Source of the DNA: Epiperipatus broadwayi
Lineage: Eukaryota > Onychophora > Udeonychophora > Euonychophora > Peripatidae
Length of the DNA: 64,000 bases
NCBI GenBank assembly: GCA_028023455.1
Contig: JAQFVV010000273.1
Location: 575,489 to 639,488 of the forward strand
Direction: 5' to 3'
Shown: in pieces, positions 24,951 to 37,065 of the stretch
Layout of the letters: each line of letters begins with the position of its first letter
Numbering within the stretch: position 1 is the first letter of the stretch
Made by a program: the position numbers and the translations under genes
Notes under the pieces: model-generated
The model's database searches: none
What the model was told of the DNA's origin: nothing
What the model saw: only the letters and a program-made list of their open reading frames with translations

Positions 24951-27002
24951 ATTCCTTTATTTGAGAGTGATCTGCAATTGTAAATTCCTTAATGAAAGAT
25001 CTTCTCAAATGACAACATTGTCCTGCAATTAGGAAATATTTTGTTTTTAACCACTAGCAGTTGTATTCATTCTTGACTTTACAGCTTTTTGGAAATAAGA
25101 GTGAAGATTTATTTTTGTCTTTCTTACCTCATGGAATTAAAAGATCAAATGTAATGTAATATTATAATAGTATTTAGCAAGATTCTTCATATTTCTGATA
25201 TAGAATATGTCTTCAATTATAAACTTATTGTATCATAAATTGTTTGGGTTGAGTGATTCTTAATTTACTTTTAGATTAGAAGTTAAAATGTCTATCTTGT
25301 AGTTCAGCTTAAAATATCAAACCATATATGGGCAGCAAAGTAGCAATTCAGAGGTTATTGTTCTTTTCCAGAAAAGCAATCTTTCTTTTTCAAATCATTA
25401 CGTATCTAGAGGCTAGTAATTGGTACATATCTAACAGATTTCAGCTAATAATTGTATATGTAAATAAAAATTTTAATATAGAATTTTAGTTATTTAATTG
25501 AGAAATTTATTGGAAAACTATTTTTCTAATTTTAAATTTTCACCTTTGTAATACCACAATTTGTGTAATAATCTTATAATCACAACTATGAGTTTTTTAA
25601 AATTCGGATTTCAAATAAACTTCAATTCAAAGTCTGCAACCTTTTTCAAAATTGCATTTAAACAAAAGTCTAAAATCTAACTTTATTATTTTCTTTTTCA
25701 TTGACCACAAACCATGTTCTTTCATTTATTTTTTTTCATCTGCCTGTGTATTAATTAATCAAAATTTAATTTTTTATATTTTTTATTCGAGTTAAAATCC
25801 TTTGGCTTATATGTGTGAACACATTAATCAATTAGAGCACATTATATATATATATATATATTAAAATTAATTAGAGCACATTATATATATATATATATAT
25901 TAAAATTAGCGTTAATCACAAATAATTTCAAATTTGCATAACCAAATATGACTTTTTCATTTTACATAATTGTTGAGATATATTTGGAAATAATTATTGA
26001 TGTTTTAAATTCAATTTTATACAACTATGATAATTCAACTATAGCAACACTCATATTCAGAATTAGGTCGTGAATTTAATAAATTCCAAGAATAAACAGA
26101 TAAGCTGCATATGCAATTTATGCCTATATATTGTACATTAAACATAGAATATAGTTAATCTACATGGTTAATTCAATCGATTCGCTTTCACTTTAAGAAA
26201 TTTGAACCCAACACTCTTGAAACTAATATTCAAAGTTTTATTTATTGATATTTTTTTTTCTATTTTGACGAGCTATATATTGTTTATTTTATTTTTTTCA
26301 CAAATAAAAATTTGATGTTTATAATTCTTAACAATCAATATATTTATATATAATTTAATATTTTTATAGGGCTGTATTGGTTGTAAGAATATTAATTTTA
26401 ATTAAATCTACAGTCAGCAACATTTTTTTTAAGCATAATAAGCAATCAAAATTAGTTTCTTCAGACAGAAGGAAACAATAGTACATTGTTGGAGCTACTG
26501 TTTCAATTGGTCTACCCAAATGATTTTGTTTAGTTATAATCATCATGAATATAGATTTTAAGAAGATTTAAATATATTTATTATATTTGAAAGATAATTT
26601 ATTACATAATCTCTTAAAAATATAGATTATAATACGTAATTTTCTACTCATAAAGGATTTATTTCAGTTAAGAATTAAAGGAAGTTATTATACATTATTT
26701 CTCAATACTTATACAAATACATTACTTATCCATGAACTCAGAAAATACATGAGTACTAATTTAAAATGTAGCCATTTTGTATGTTGCCTATTGATTAGGT
26801 TATAGCGCTGACATTATATTAAAACTTCTTAGTTGTAAATATTAACTTGATTTTAAAATTTATAAAATATTTCACCATATATATATATATTGAGTTGCAC
26901 ATATTTATATTTTTTCTTACTTATTCATTAGACAAGAGAATATCTACTGCATGAATTACATTTCTTTAGTACAATTTTTACTATATCGCTCTCACACAAA
27001 AA
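24951..27002. other. AT-rich DNA, one small tandem repeat
   Basis: At 25829-25910 the unit AATTAGAGCACATTATATAT plus more TA and TTAAAATT occurs twice, with a period of about 42 bases. The minus-strand frame at 26364-26546 has no motif. Nothing else seen. Confidence 0.5.
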
Positions 27003-27290
27003 AGACATGTAAAAAAGATTCATGAACTTCAAGATGTATATTTCATGTTGAACTAGTTCTAATCAAAAAAATAAAAATAAAAAATAAAAATTATTGTTAT
27101 ATTTCTATGAAATAATTTGTGTCAAAGTTGTGATGGCAGTAAGATTTATCGCTTATAATTTTAAACTATAGTAATTGGCTATCTATATAGATTGAACAAT
27201 GATAAGTATATGTATAAGAGATTGTAATCTGGGTCAATTAATGAGTGTTGGTTTATCACAAAATGTACATCTTGGGCTCAGACATTTTTT
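27003..27290. mobile_element. Family H2 inverted repeat with decayed hammerheads
   Basis: The right arm on the plus strand reads TTAATGA (27238), GTGTTGG, TTTATCACAAAATGTACATCTTGGG. The left arm (27003-27060), on the minus strand, reads GTTCAACATGAAATATACAT and then CTTGAAG. Both align to the hammerhead at 22.97 kb. CUGANGA is damaged on the right and missing on the left. Confidence 0.6.
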
Positions 27291-30200
27291 TCATATGTCT
27301 TTCATCACTTTCGTCATGATTACACTTCTCCACAAGGTGTTCAAAGTGGATAGAAACCAGTCCCTTTCTTGAATCGGAGTGGTGTAGTCAAAATGATACT
27401 AAAATATTATTCATTGAAATGTGCATTTATTTGTATTTAGCTTCTATTCCAATAGTGTTTCCTTGTCAAAAAAAACAAACTAATTTGCACATTCCATAAA
27501 AATATTTAAAATTCTGTGGAAGCAATTTTATAATATCTACGATTTAAAAATAACATTTTCTTTGGAGATAAAATAATTACACTATTTATTTATTGTCATG
27601 TCTTTGTAATCTTAATCTTGAGAGTTAATATAACTTTTACTTTTGTTTTTGTCATTATAGTAAAAACTTTTATTAAATTTTAATATTTATTATTGTTAAA
27701 ATAATCAATATATGTTCTATTTAAAAGCAGTAGCATCCTAACACTATCATTGCAGCTTCAATTTGCAATAAAATATTTTATTAATCAAAGTCTCTTTAGA
27801 TCACTAATGATATAAACATTCAATGAAAATTTAATCTTTAGTAAGTTTCACATCTGAAACCCATTTAATGTCTTTATCACTTAGCTTGTTTTCTTTTTGT
27901 AAAAATATATGTTATTTTTTAATAAAGTATAATATTTATGTACAGATTTTGAGTAAAATTTGATTTTTGGAAAAAAAAAAATTAGGTTGTTGAAAATGTG
28001 TGATACTAATTAAAAAGGAAATTATTTTTTCAATAATTTTGTTTTCAGATTTTTCTTTGTTTGATTATTTATAAATTAAAAATTTGATTTTCAATATTGA
28101 AAGATTATTTCTACTTTAGGACTCATGACTTTAACAAAATTTATCTAAACAAAATAAAATTGAAAATGAATAATTTGTTATTGTTTTTCAATTAAAACAT
28201 TTGTTTGAAATGAAAGTAGAAATAAATTGCTTCATAACAGTATTTAAAATCATTTTCTACTTTTAAACATACACTTTTAACTATATTTAACTAAAAAGAA
28301 AGAAAAAAACAATGATGCCGAACTATTTTTTTAATTAAACACACAACTTTTAAAAAAAGCACAAACTAAAAATTAAAAAAAAAGTCATATATTATAAATG
28401 TATTTCAAAAGAATATGGTTTAATTAAATAATAAATAAAATCCAAATATCCATGCATCTTTAAAGACCTAAACATTGTTCAAACTAAGCAAAAGTTGACA
28501 TGATATTTTTTACACGAAAAAGTAAAGAATATCTAAAAAAAAAAAAAACCTTTCACATAACTAAAGATCAAGCAAAAACTGTAAACACATGAATCATTCG
28601 TTGAAATTATTTCTTTTTCAGTTAATCTTAAGCATTTATAAAACATTAAAATATTTTAACACAGTTTGAAATATTATTTAAATCAATATTATTGTATTTT
28701 TATTTTAACTTTTTTTAAACAAATGTCAATATTATGTAGGATTTCATCTCTATTGCTGAAAGCATATTGCCTCGACAATAGTTTAAAATTATTGATTGTT
28801 ATTTATAGTGGGATTGTCTAACAGTTGACTGGTTTCTAATGGTTATATCTATTAATTAATTAGTAAATCGGATCTCCTAAAGCCAAGGTTTATTTTGCAG
28901 AAATCAATAAGGTCAATTTTTTCAGAATAAATGAAAGCAATAAGAAGCCTTACCAGGCTACTACTAATCAAAAGAGACCATTTTTGATCAATGATTCACG
29001 TTGTTATATGTGAGTTTGTAGCTGGACATTATAGCTGTAAGAGTTGAGATATAATATATAGCATCATTTCTTAATTAACAACTGAAATTAACTGAATGTT
29101 ATAGGAAAGGCATTGCAAGAAACTTACAATTTTTTCTGAATTATCAGACCCAGACCCAATATTAGTCATAAAGTGTATTTAGCTAACATTGTCTGGAGAA
29201 TTACCAAGAATAAAGCAAACGCTTGAACTTTCACCATCCAGCAATTAGCAAATTTAGTTAGAACTACATTTTTAGCTATTTATCTGCAGGACGATATTAG
29301 AGAATGTTTTGTTTTATTCTCTGTTTATATAAATCTATATGGAATAACATAAACCTTTAAATGAGACTATCTTACTTATTTAAATAATTTCATTCTTTTG
29401 TTTTAATTAAAACATTTAATAAACTAAAATTAAATAAAAGGACAAATGATATTAAAATCAGTGACTTAGAAAATAACTTAAATTTAGTAAATATTAAATA
29501 ACCTATTACAGAAAATATTATATCTAATACATTGAAAAATACTCAAATAAAAGAGCAAATATCATAACTTTAATTGATACAAATGAAAACATAAAATAAA
29601 ATAACAATGTAAACTTATACTAATAAGTAATTCAATATTCAAATCTTGTACAAGTAAAATTAAAGGCACAACTTTACATGCTTTCCGACTGTTGAATGGT
29701 GCAAGATTGAATAGATATGTTCATTCTTGTTTTATCATCTGGATTTTAAAATCTACAAATAGTGATATTTTTTAAGTCAAAGTATATAAACTAATATATC
29801 ATAAAAATAGTTATGTATGAATAGTTATAGTAATAATTTATAAGTTTTATAAAACTTTGATATATTTTAATATATTAAAACATTATTTCAAAATTAGTTA
29901 TATATATATTTTCATAGCTGACTAAGCCATTCCTTTGTTAAATTTTGGAAATTTTGAAATAAATATTTTTATCCCATGTTTAACTTTTCAAATGTTCAAA
30001 GAACGTTGATGTCACAAATTACTCAGAAATTCATAAGAAATTCCAATATCGGAAGTGATATTTCTGAGCTGGATGTCTGGTTTCAGAATTTGAACTCTAC
30101 CTTCTCCAATCCATGCAAAGATATTATTGATATTTAAGATTTTGTTATATATTATGCACAAAAATCATATTTCAAACACACACATTAATAAAGTATAAAA

Positions 30201-30611
30201 CCGTCTTTTATTTTGTGACTTATTTATATAATACTTAAAAATAACATACCATAAATAAACTAGTGTACACAAACAAAAATTATTTATAAATGTTGTTAAA
30301 AATAGTCTTAATAAAAAGATTAAAAAAATAACTTGATAAAAATAAAATGTAATTATATTTCAAATAGTTGCAACTTTAATTATAACTATTACAAACAATG
30401 TAAAAAAATATATATTCCAATTTTATAAATAGTTACTTATGTTAACGGAACTATAACAAAGAATATATTTGAGTTCTAAATCTAATATTGATTTCATATT
30501 AACGCTTTTTTTTTCATTCATTAAAAAAACTGCAAAAGATATTACAATAAAATGAATGTGAAAAATAAATTTTATACTAATAACAATTGCATAAATATTA
30601 CCAAAAAGTTG
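27291..30611. other. AT-rich DNA without recognised feature
   Basis: No gene or clear repeat seen over 3.3 kb. All frames are short. Confidence 0.5.
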
Positions 30612-30705
30612 TCAAGTGTTGTTAGCCGAGAGGTCATTGCAGCTGCCTTCAAGCAAGAAGTTGTTTGCAGACGGTTGTGGGTTCGCATCCCGGCCGATGT
30701 TATGA
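30612..30705 (+). repeat. tRNA-like sequence with A and B boxes (pseudogene or SINE head)
   Basis: A box TTAGCCGAGAGG at 30622-30633 and B box GGTTCGCATCC at 30680-30690 fit the internal promoter of RNA polymerase III. The interval CTGCCTTCAAGC between them could hold a CAA anticodon and the long variable arm of a class II tRNA such as Leu. The bases that should form the acceptor stem (GTGTTG and CCGATG) do not pair, so this is a pseudogene or the 5' head of a SINE rather than a working tRNA. The open frame at 30552-30782 runs over it by chance. Confidence 0.55.
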
Positions 30706-30809
30706 CATATGAAAAAAAATATATATTATCAAAAAGTTTAAATGCTCTTAAATATCAAAATTATAATTCAAAATTGAAATAAATTAAAACAACTAAATAA
30801 TTTTCAACA

Positions 30810-31540
30810 ATTGTCAATTCAATGCAAGATGAATGTCAGTTTGGATTTATTCCAATTTTTCTTATCCATAATTTTTTTCTCCATATCCTTGTAATATATT
30901 GTTTCTTTCTAGATCTTTTATAATCTTTTTGGATTCAGTTTATAATATAAACTGTCCATCTATTGTCATTTCTTATAGGAATATGTTAAGTCCAAATACA
31001 ATTCAATTTCTTAATCCTTTAATAATGCCGATGATGTATGTTTGTTTCCTCACTAAATTATGTTGGCTTTGATGTCTTTTTGTTGCTCTCAATTTACATC
31101 TTTCTGTATTCTATTTGTTTTTTTGTAAAATAGTAAAAAAAATGCATTTAAAATATCACTTTTCAAATATAGGCATAAGTTGCTTACCAAAACTCTCCGT
31201 CTAAGTTATTCTACAAGTAATTTCATCCACTGCGTTTCCTTTACTAATACTGCAATTTCTAATTATGTATTACCAATGTTTAATTTTTATTTCTGATAAA
31301 ATTAATTGAACATATCTTTGTGCTTTTAATATTCACTTTTAGTCTTACTTTCTTAATTTTATCTGATAGCGCTAATAATAATTCCTGAAAATTTAATGAA
31401 TTATATTCACAGTCACATCATCTGCCAAAGGTGAGTGTCATAACTAATATAATTTTATTCAATTAGCTTTCCGTTTTAAACTCAGAAAATGCTTCTTATA
31501 AATCTGTCAAAAACAATTTGGACTTATAGAATCACCCTGT
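30810..31540 (-). pseudogene. RTE-like LINE fragment (copy 3)
   Basis: Base-level resemblance to the 3' parts of copies 1 and 2 on the same strand is clear. Shared landmarks are a TGCA-containing 3' end, TCTTTTATAATCTTTTTGG, CTGTCCATCTATTGTCATTT and AATATGTTAAGTCCAA. A minus-strand remnant of the FADD block is seen in CATCATCTGCCAAAGG near 31416. It is too decayed to translate. Confidence 0.6.
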
Positions 31541-31551
31541 CGTATATATTT

Positions 31552-31670
31552 ATATAATAACAATAAAAATAATAAATATGGTAATTAACTATTATATACA
31601 GTCTTCCAATCTGCAGCCGTTAATTACTTTAATTACCGTTACATTAATTATTTTTATTGTTATTATAATA
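31552..31670. repeat. Imperfect palindrome
   Basis: AATAACAATAAAAATAAT at about 31557 is repeated as its complement near 31650, with GGTAATTAA blocks pairing further in. The stem is about 40 bases. Nature unknown. Confidence 0.6.
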
Positions 31671-31734
31671 CTTTTTAATTAATGGACATTTAATTCATAT
31701 TATATATATATATATATATATCAGTATTAATATT

Positions 31735-31925
31735 TCCACGGGTGCATGAATTTATATTATTACTTCCAGGAGCTTCTGTGTACTAAAACCATAATAGCTA
31801 GATAGCTGATATTTCAGTGCAATAACAAATACTTTCCTCAGAGGTCTGAGAAAAGTACTTGTATTGAAACATCAGCTATTTAGCTATTGCATTTTTATTA
31901 CAAGGGAGTTACTGAAAATAATACT
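31735..31925. mobile_element. Palindromic element, family H3, with head-to-head hammerhead-like motifs
   Basis: On the minus strand: CTGAGGA (31841-31835), AAGTATTTGTTATTGCACT, GAAATATC, AGCTATCTAGC. On the plus strand: CTGAGAA (31846), AAGTACTTGTATT, GAAACATC, AGCTATTTAGC. The two start boxes face away from a shared CAGAGGTCTG centre. Stem II can form AGT/ACT, or AGTAC/GTACT using the 20.9 kb copy, but leaves an extra A after CTGAGGA, so the fit to a hammerhead is imperfect. I treat it as hammerhead-like. Confidence 0.5.
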
Positions 31926-32707
31926 CAGAATATATATATATAATTTTGTCATCCTGTAATCTAATAACGGATATTATATTTTGAGGAATACTTTGTAGAA
32001 AATTACAACATCTCAGATGTATATCTTCAAAGTTCAAAATGATAATATTTATATAAATATACACATGATATAACATTATACAATGTATATTTTTAAAAGA
32101 ATGATTTTCTTTTAATTTTAAATTCAAGGAGGCACTTTTATTTACTTAACTTAAAAATTGTTCTTAAACAGTATAATTTTATAGAATGTAAAAGCAACAA
32201 AACCCCCTTGCATTAATTTAATCTTTAAATTATTGAAACTAGAAATAAATAATGAGTTATGAAAAAGTGCAAACTAAAATATTTTATTAATTTTATACAT
32301 TTATACGTTTTTAACATCTTTCAATTTGTTACTGAATATATTAATACTAAATTCTTTACTGTAGTCGATAATATGCATTAACGAAAAGCGGTAAATGAAC
32401 ACTAAAAATAATATCACATATATATATAATCAGTCAAAATTTAGTAAAAAATTTATAAAATAAGAACTATTCTACATAGATATAAGCTATCAGTGAATAT
32501 AATTAAACATAACTCAAATGTCATGTGAAGTTTTAACCATGATGATATAAAACAAAATTTAATCATAATGCCAATTTCAAATTAATTTATCTATAAATAT
32601 AAAGGGGTTTGAACTCAGACTTTTACATCACTCTCAACTATCAATACTATCTCATACTTCTGACACACTTCCTTACCCACATGTTAAAAATATAAATAAT
32701 CACCAAT
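31926..32707. other. AT-rich DNA without recognised feature
   Basis: The minus-strand frame at 31909-32127 has no motif. Nothing else seen. Confidence 0.5.
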
Positions 32708-32765
32708 ATAAGTATTTCATGTTAAACCAGCACTCATCAATTGATCCCCCATTATCACCTCCACA
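32708..32765 (-). repeat. Hammerhead relic of family H2
   Basis: The minus strand reads GGGGGATCAA, TTGATGA, GTGCTGGTTTAACAT, GAAATACTT. This aligns to the 22.97 kb ribozyme with the first core base changed from C to T and stem II partly broken. Confidence 0.6.
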
Positions 32766-34645
32766 CATATATACAATTTATGCTCAGTAATATGTTTCAA
32801 AATATTTTATTGAATGAATCATTAATTCATGAAGACATCAAATTTCCGTATAGTATATCTTGTATTATAACATTTATTGATAGGATTCATAGATGAACCT
32901 TTATCACTAATTATAAATTATGTGAATCAGATGAAAAATTTTCTGCATATTATAATTATTGTCTCTTTTTAATAACTTATGACAAATTTTAATTCTCTCT
33001 AATAACTCATTAAGTAAAATTTTGACTTCAAGTCTTTTTATGAGTGACAATAAGACAATAAAAGACTATTATCATTTTGAAAATTTTTGTACTTAAGAAG
33101 AAAATCCTTTTTCCAAAAGAAACATTATTATTATGATCAAAGTTCTATAAATTCTAATGTAAGCAGTAATATAAAAAAATAAAATGTCTTCAAAAAAAAT
33201 ATTTATAAAGTGATCATGTATATTATAAAAAAATGTTAAAAGTTACATCTTTAAAAATTTGTTTAATTTATTAGCAAGTACTTTCATTATTTTAAAAAAA
33301 ATAATTACTTAAATCTGCATTTAACCTACTTTTCTAGAATCTCATAGATGACAGAAAATTATTTTAATGCATCTACAAATATGCAGACACCATGGAATTT
33401 GTCTATCTTAATAATTTTCATTGACTTATAATTTACATATTTATTTTATAAATTGTTAATTTATTTATTTAAAAACTAATTTATTTGTAAATATATTATG
33501 GAAATATATAAGTTTTCAATTTTGTTTTAACTGACGTTAAAATTTTAGATTAGATTTATTTATTTTTTGAGTGAAATTTGATATAAATAAATAATAACTT
33601 TTTAACCTTAATTATAGTTAGTATTTCAATAAAATATAATAAAATAAACTTTGTTTAACATTATATTAAAAAAATAGATTATTGAATTTTTTTCTTCCAT
33701 ATATTCAAAACGTTTTATTTTAAAGGACATTTTTGGTAAAAATACCAGCTTAAAACGTTAAATGTATTTCTTATTTATGATTACGTGACATGTTGCATTA
33801 CTAATCTACTACAATGGTTATGTGGTACTAAAATAAATCGGCAGATACCTTTATTTTATTCATTTTTTTTTAATTTAAACATGTGTTCATCCATCCCGGT
33901 ATCTTCATCGTTATATCTCCATTTTTAAACAAAGTCAAAGTATCTTAAATTTAGCTCTTATAATGTAAGTTTTAGTCTTTTTTTAAGTTTATGTGTATAC
34001 TGTTTTTAGACTAAGAAATAATCCTTTGCAAATTATTACTTTTTTTCTATTTATTAAACAAATATTATAATACTTATATATTGTAACATATGCATACATT
34101 AATAGAAATCCAATGTATATAATATAAAAAGGTATATCAATATTTTACCAAAAGAATTATGCAATCAAGTTATTGCAGTTGACAGTGGGTAAAAATGAAA
34201 ATGATTTTACATCTTCATTATTTGTATCAATTTTTATTTATTTATTATAAAACAGATCACTTATTTATTAAAAGGAATCAAGTGATTCAAGTTGACAGTA
34301 GATATAAAGAAAAATACTTTTACTTTTTCCTACTTGCATCAATGGTAATATTATTTACTTTATAAAACATCATATTTTTAATTAAAAAGATAAACCGTCC
34401 ATTGAGCTTTGTTCACAATAATAGCAATGACAGAGATTAAAGCAATTTCACTTCTCTTTTATTAGCTTGAACATTTTTTTTCACTTTATCATACACATAT
34501 TATTTTTTTGTAAATAGCATCTACAATAAAATAATTCTGAACTATAAAAATAATATATTTATAGATTTAGTATGAGATATATGTTTGTAGTTTCAGTAAC
34601 ACAAGTGAGCAATGTTGCTGGTGAAGTTTACCTGATAAAATACTT
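32766..34645. other. AT-rich DNA without recognised feature
   Basis: No gene or repeat recognised. Confidence 0.5.
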
Positions 34646-34805
34646 ATAACAAAAGTTAATAATATCTACTAAGGCTGTAACCCCAAGAATATGCGACAGT
34701 AGGGACCTCTACAGACCTTAACCACAAGCTTACATTTTGTAAGACAGCCTTAGTAGATATTACTCTCATATGCGTTTAAATAAATTTATAATAACAAAAG
34801 TTAAT
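34646..34805 (+). mobile_element. Retroposed hairpin with 15-bp target-site duplication
   Basis: ATAACAAAAGTTAAT at 34646-34660 is repeated exactly at 34791-34805. The 130-bp insert between them begins AATATCTACTAAGGCTGT, and its exact complement lies at 34744-34761. It ends with an A/T-rich tail (AAATAAATTTATA). A duplication this long with an A-rich tail points to LINE-driven target-primed insertion of a small structured RNA, rather than a DNA transposon, whose duplications are usually 2-9 bp. I recognise no known RNA family and see no A or B box. Confidence 0.65.
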
Positions 34806-35337
34806 GTATTTTGGTATGCTTTTTTCAAAAATCAGTATCATATAAAAATAATGTCCCTATGATTCTTTTTTTTTTAATTTACATTTTATAGATAAATGTT
34901 TAATGTAGAATTATAAACATTTTGAAATATATTTTGTGAAGAGATAAATAAAAAATAATATTTCAAAGGATTTAATATTTTATTATTTTTATAATTAAAA
35001 AATGTATTCTAAAAATTTATTCCAATATTGAATTGAAATTGAGTAACATGAAAATAAATTAAAATTGTCATATTTATTTCTTAAAATATAATTTTATCAT
35101 ACATTTACAAATATTTAGACTTTGACTATCACATAGAATTGCTAATAAATACAAATATTTTTAAAATAAATCAAATTTCTTCATAAAGTATTTTATTTTG
35201 AATAGGATACTGTTTATCAACATTATGTTATATCATGTAGAAATTATAAACTTATGAGGACATTGTAACTATAACTACAGTTTAGCGTTTTTTAAAGAAA
35301 ATAATTTTATATATTAATTATATTGTTCTCATGTATA
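34806..35337. other. AT-rich DNA without recognised feature
   Basis: No structure seen. Confidence 0.5.
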
Positions 35338-35395
35338 AATCAGTTTATATTACTATTTCTGGAGCCTCCGTGTAATAAAAATATAATAGCTAAAA
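35338..35395 (-). repeat. Fragment of family H3 palindromic element
   Basis: TATATTACTATTTCTGGAGC, CTCCGTGTAATAAAAA and TATAATAGCTAAA match the outer part of the 31.7 kb element. The ribozyme-like part is absent. Confidence 0.6.
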
Positions 35396-35610
35396 GTACA
35401 CATAGATAATCAACAAGCAAAATGATAAATATTGATTTATTCAAAAAAATTTCACTGTAATAGTTGATAATGGTCAACATACTCTTGTAGAATATATTAT
35501 AATAGTCGACAGAACCTCCCCAACCTAATCTGCCATATTAGTGCGCCCCTAGGTCATTTGGAACTTATACAATTTATATAGTAGACAGATACACACAGGA
35601 TAGGTTACTC

Positions 35611-35952
35611 TTTTATCTAATTGAAAGCCCCAATAACTAGCCCAGGAAGAAGCTGAGCTTAAAATATCGTACTGTATATTCAAATTTTTAATTCTTAATT
35701 TTAATTTTTATTAATAAGACATATAAAATAAGTTATTGCCAAAATTAACTCAATAAAATATTTTATTATTATGCACACACATTTTATCTAATTGAAAGCC
35801 CCAATAACTAGCCCAGTAAGAAGCTGAGCTTAAAATATCGTACTGTATATTCAAAGTTTTAATTCTTAATTTTAATTTTTATTAATAAGACATATAAAAT
35901 AAGTTATTGCCAAAATTAACTCAATAAAATATTTTATTATTATGCACACACA
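35611..35952 (+). repeat. Recent 171-bp tandem duplication
   Basis: The unit starting TTTTATCTAATTGAAAGCCC and ending ATGCACACACA occurs at 35611 and again at 35782. The two copies differ by only a handful of bases that I can see (for example CCCAGGAAG and CCCAGTAAG). Confidence 0.9.
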
Positions 35953-36109
35953 ACGTTAAAAAATAATAATTCTGAAAATTAAATCAACTAGTAAATATAT
36001 TTAATTTTAATTATAAGCACAGATGGAAGTATTTAATTTATTTAATACAATTTTATATCTTACTAAGCATGAATCTGTTACATACATTATGCATATAATC
36101 AACCCAATC

Positions 36110-36315
36110 CCTTTTAACCTCAATGGGAAATCTCACATCTAATCCAATGCTAGATTAATGATATACCAATGTGGCCAATGCAAAATGAGATTATTAATAT
36201 AACACAATCATGCTAACAGAAATTTATGTCTGTAGCATGATATTATTTGAGAAATAAAGAATCGTGGTGGGAAGGAATGAGCATCTTCTCCATAATACAA
36301 GAACAAAATTATTGG

Positions 36316-36410
<95 letters not shown>

Positions 36411-36620
36411 AGCTGCTCTGAAAAATGGGGATAGCAGTCTTTGCTGGCTTACTGTCCCAACCAGAGAGTAAGAAAATCAATGGCATAGAAAATAAGTCTA
36501 GACCATTAACAACATGATGACTACTCTTTTGGGTCATACGTTCATGTTGGTATTATGTTCTGTATGATAACGCAGTACAAAGGAATGATTATCTAATGCA
36601 CCTACTATAAATTACATTGA
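36110..36620. other. Less AT-rich block around two TA arrays, unrecognised
   Basis: TA arrays at 36318-36357 and 36366-36408 are separated by TTTGTTCT. The flanks (AATGAGCATCTTCTCC on the left; GGAGCTGCTCTGAAAAATGG on the right) are richer in G and C than nearby DNA and may belong to a mobile element. The frame at 36247-36471 reads through the TA arrays and is not a gene. Confidence 0.4.
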
Positions 36621-36996
36621 CATAAAACATCTGTACATCTATCCACAAGCACTGATTTAATTGCAAAACAATTAGCCCAAAATTAACACACTTAAACTAA
36701 AAATCTTACGAACCTATGCATCTAAGTAAGCTTATTTTAAATTATTAATTTAAAAGAAATTTCAAGGATGTAAATAATAATACTAGCAAACATATTAGAA
36801 GAAAATATAACAAATAATTTAAGTTTTTAATCAGATAAAATATTTCTTTTATAATTAAATGATATTTAAAATTACTATTTGAAAAAGTTTGTATTATATA
36901 ATTAAAGTTTTTTTTTAAAGAAAAAGTTTATACTTTCCAATGCTGTAGGTCCTTGATACATCACACAATTCAAAGTTCTTTCCATTTCATATTGTT

Positions 36997-37065
36997 CTAC
37001 ATGGAGACAAATCCATTGCTGGTCAGCTTCTGGGAATCATCATACTCTAGAGACTGCTTCAGCTG
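36997..37065 (-). CDS. Candidate terminal coding exon of an unknown gene
   Basis: On the minus strand TTTCCTGTGTTTGCAG, a good polypyrimidine tract and AG acceptor, is followed at 37065 by an open frame of 22 codons. It starts QLKQSLEYDDSQKL and ends with Met and a TAG stop at 36999-36997. The other two frames stop within about 30 bases. The local base composition is richer in G and C than the surroundings, and the peptide is low in the Ile, Asn and Lys that fill random frames here. I do not recognise the protein. No partner exon or AATAAA signal close by was found, so it may be chance or part of a transposon. Confidence 0.28.
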   Translation of the reverse strand, partial: QLKQSLEYDDSQKLTSNGFVSM

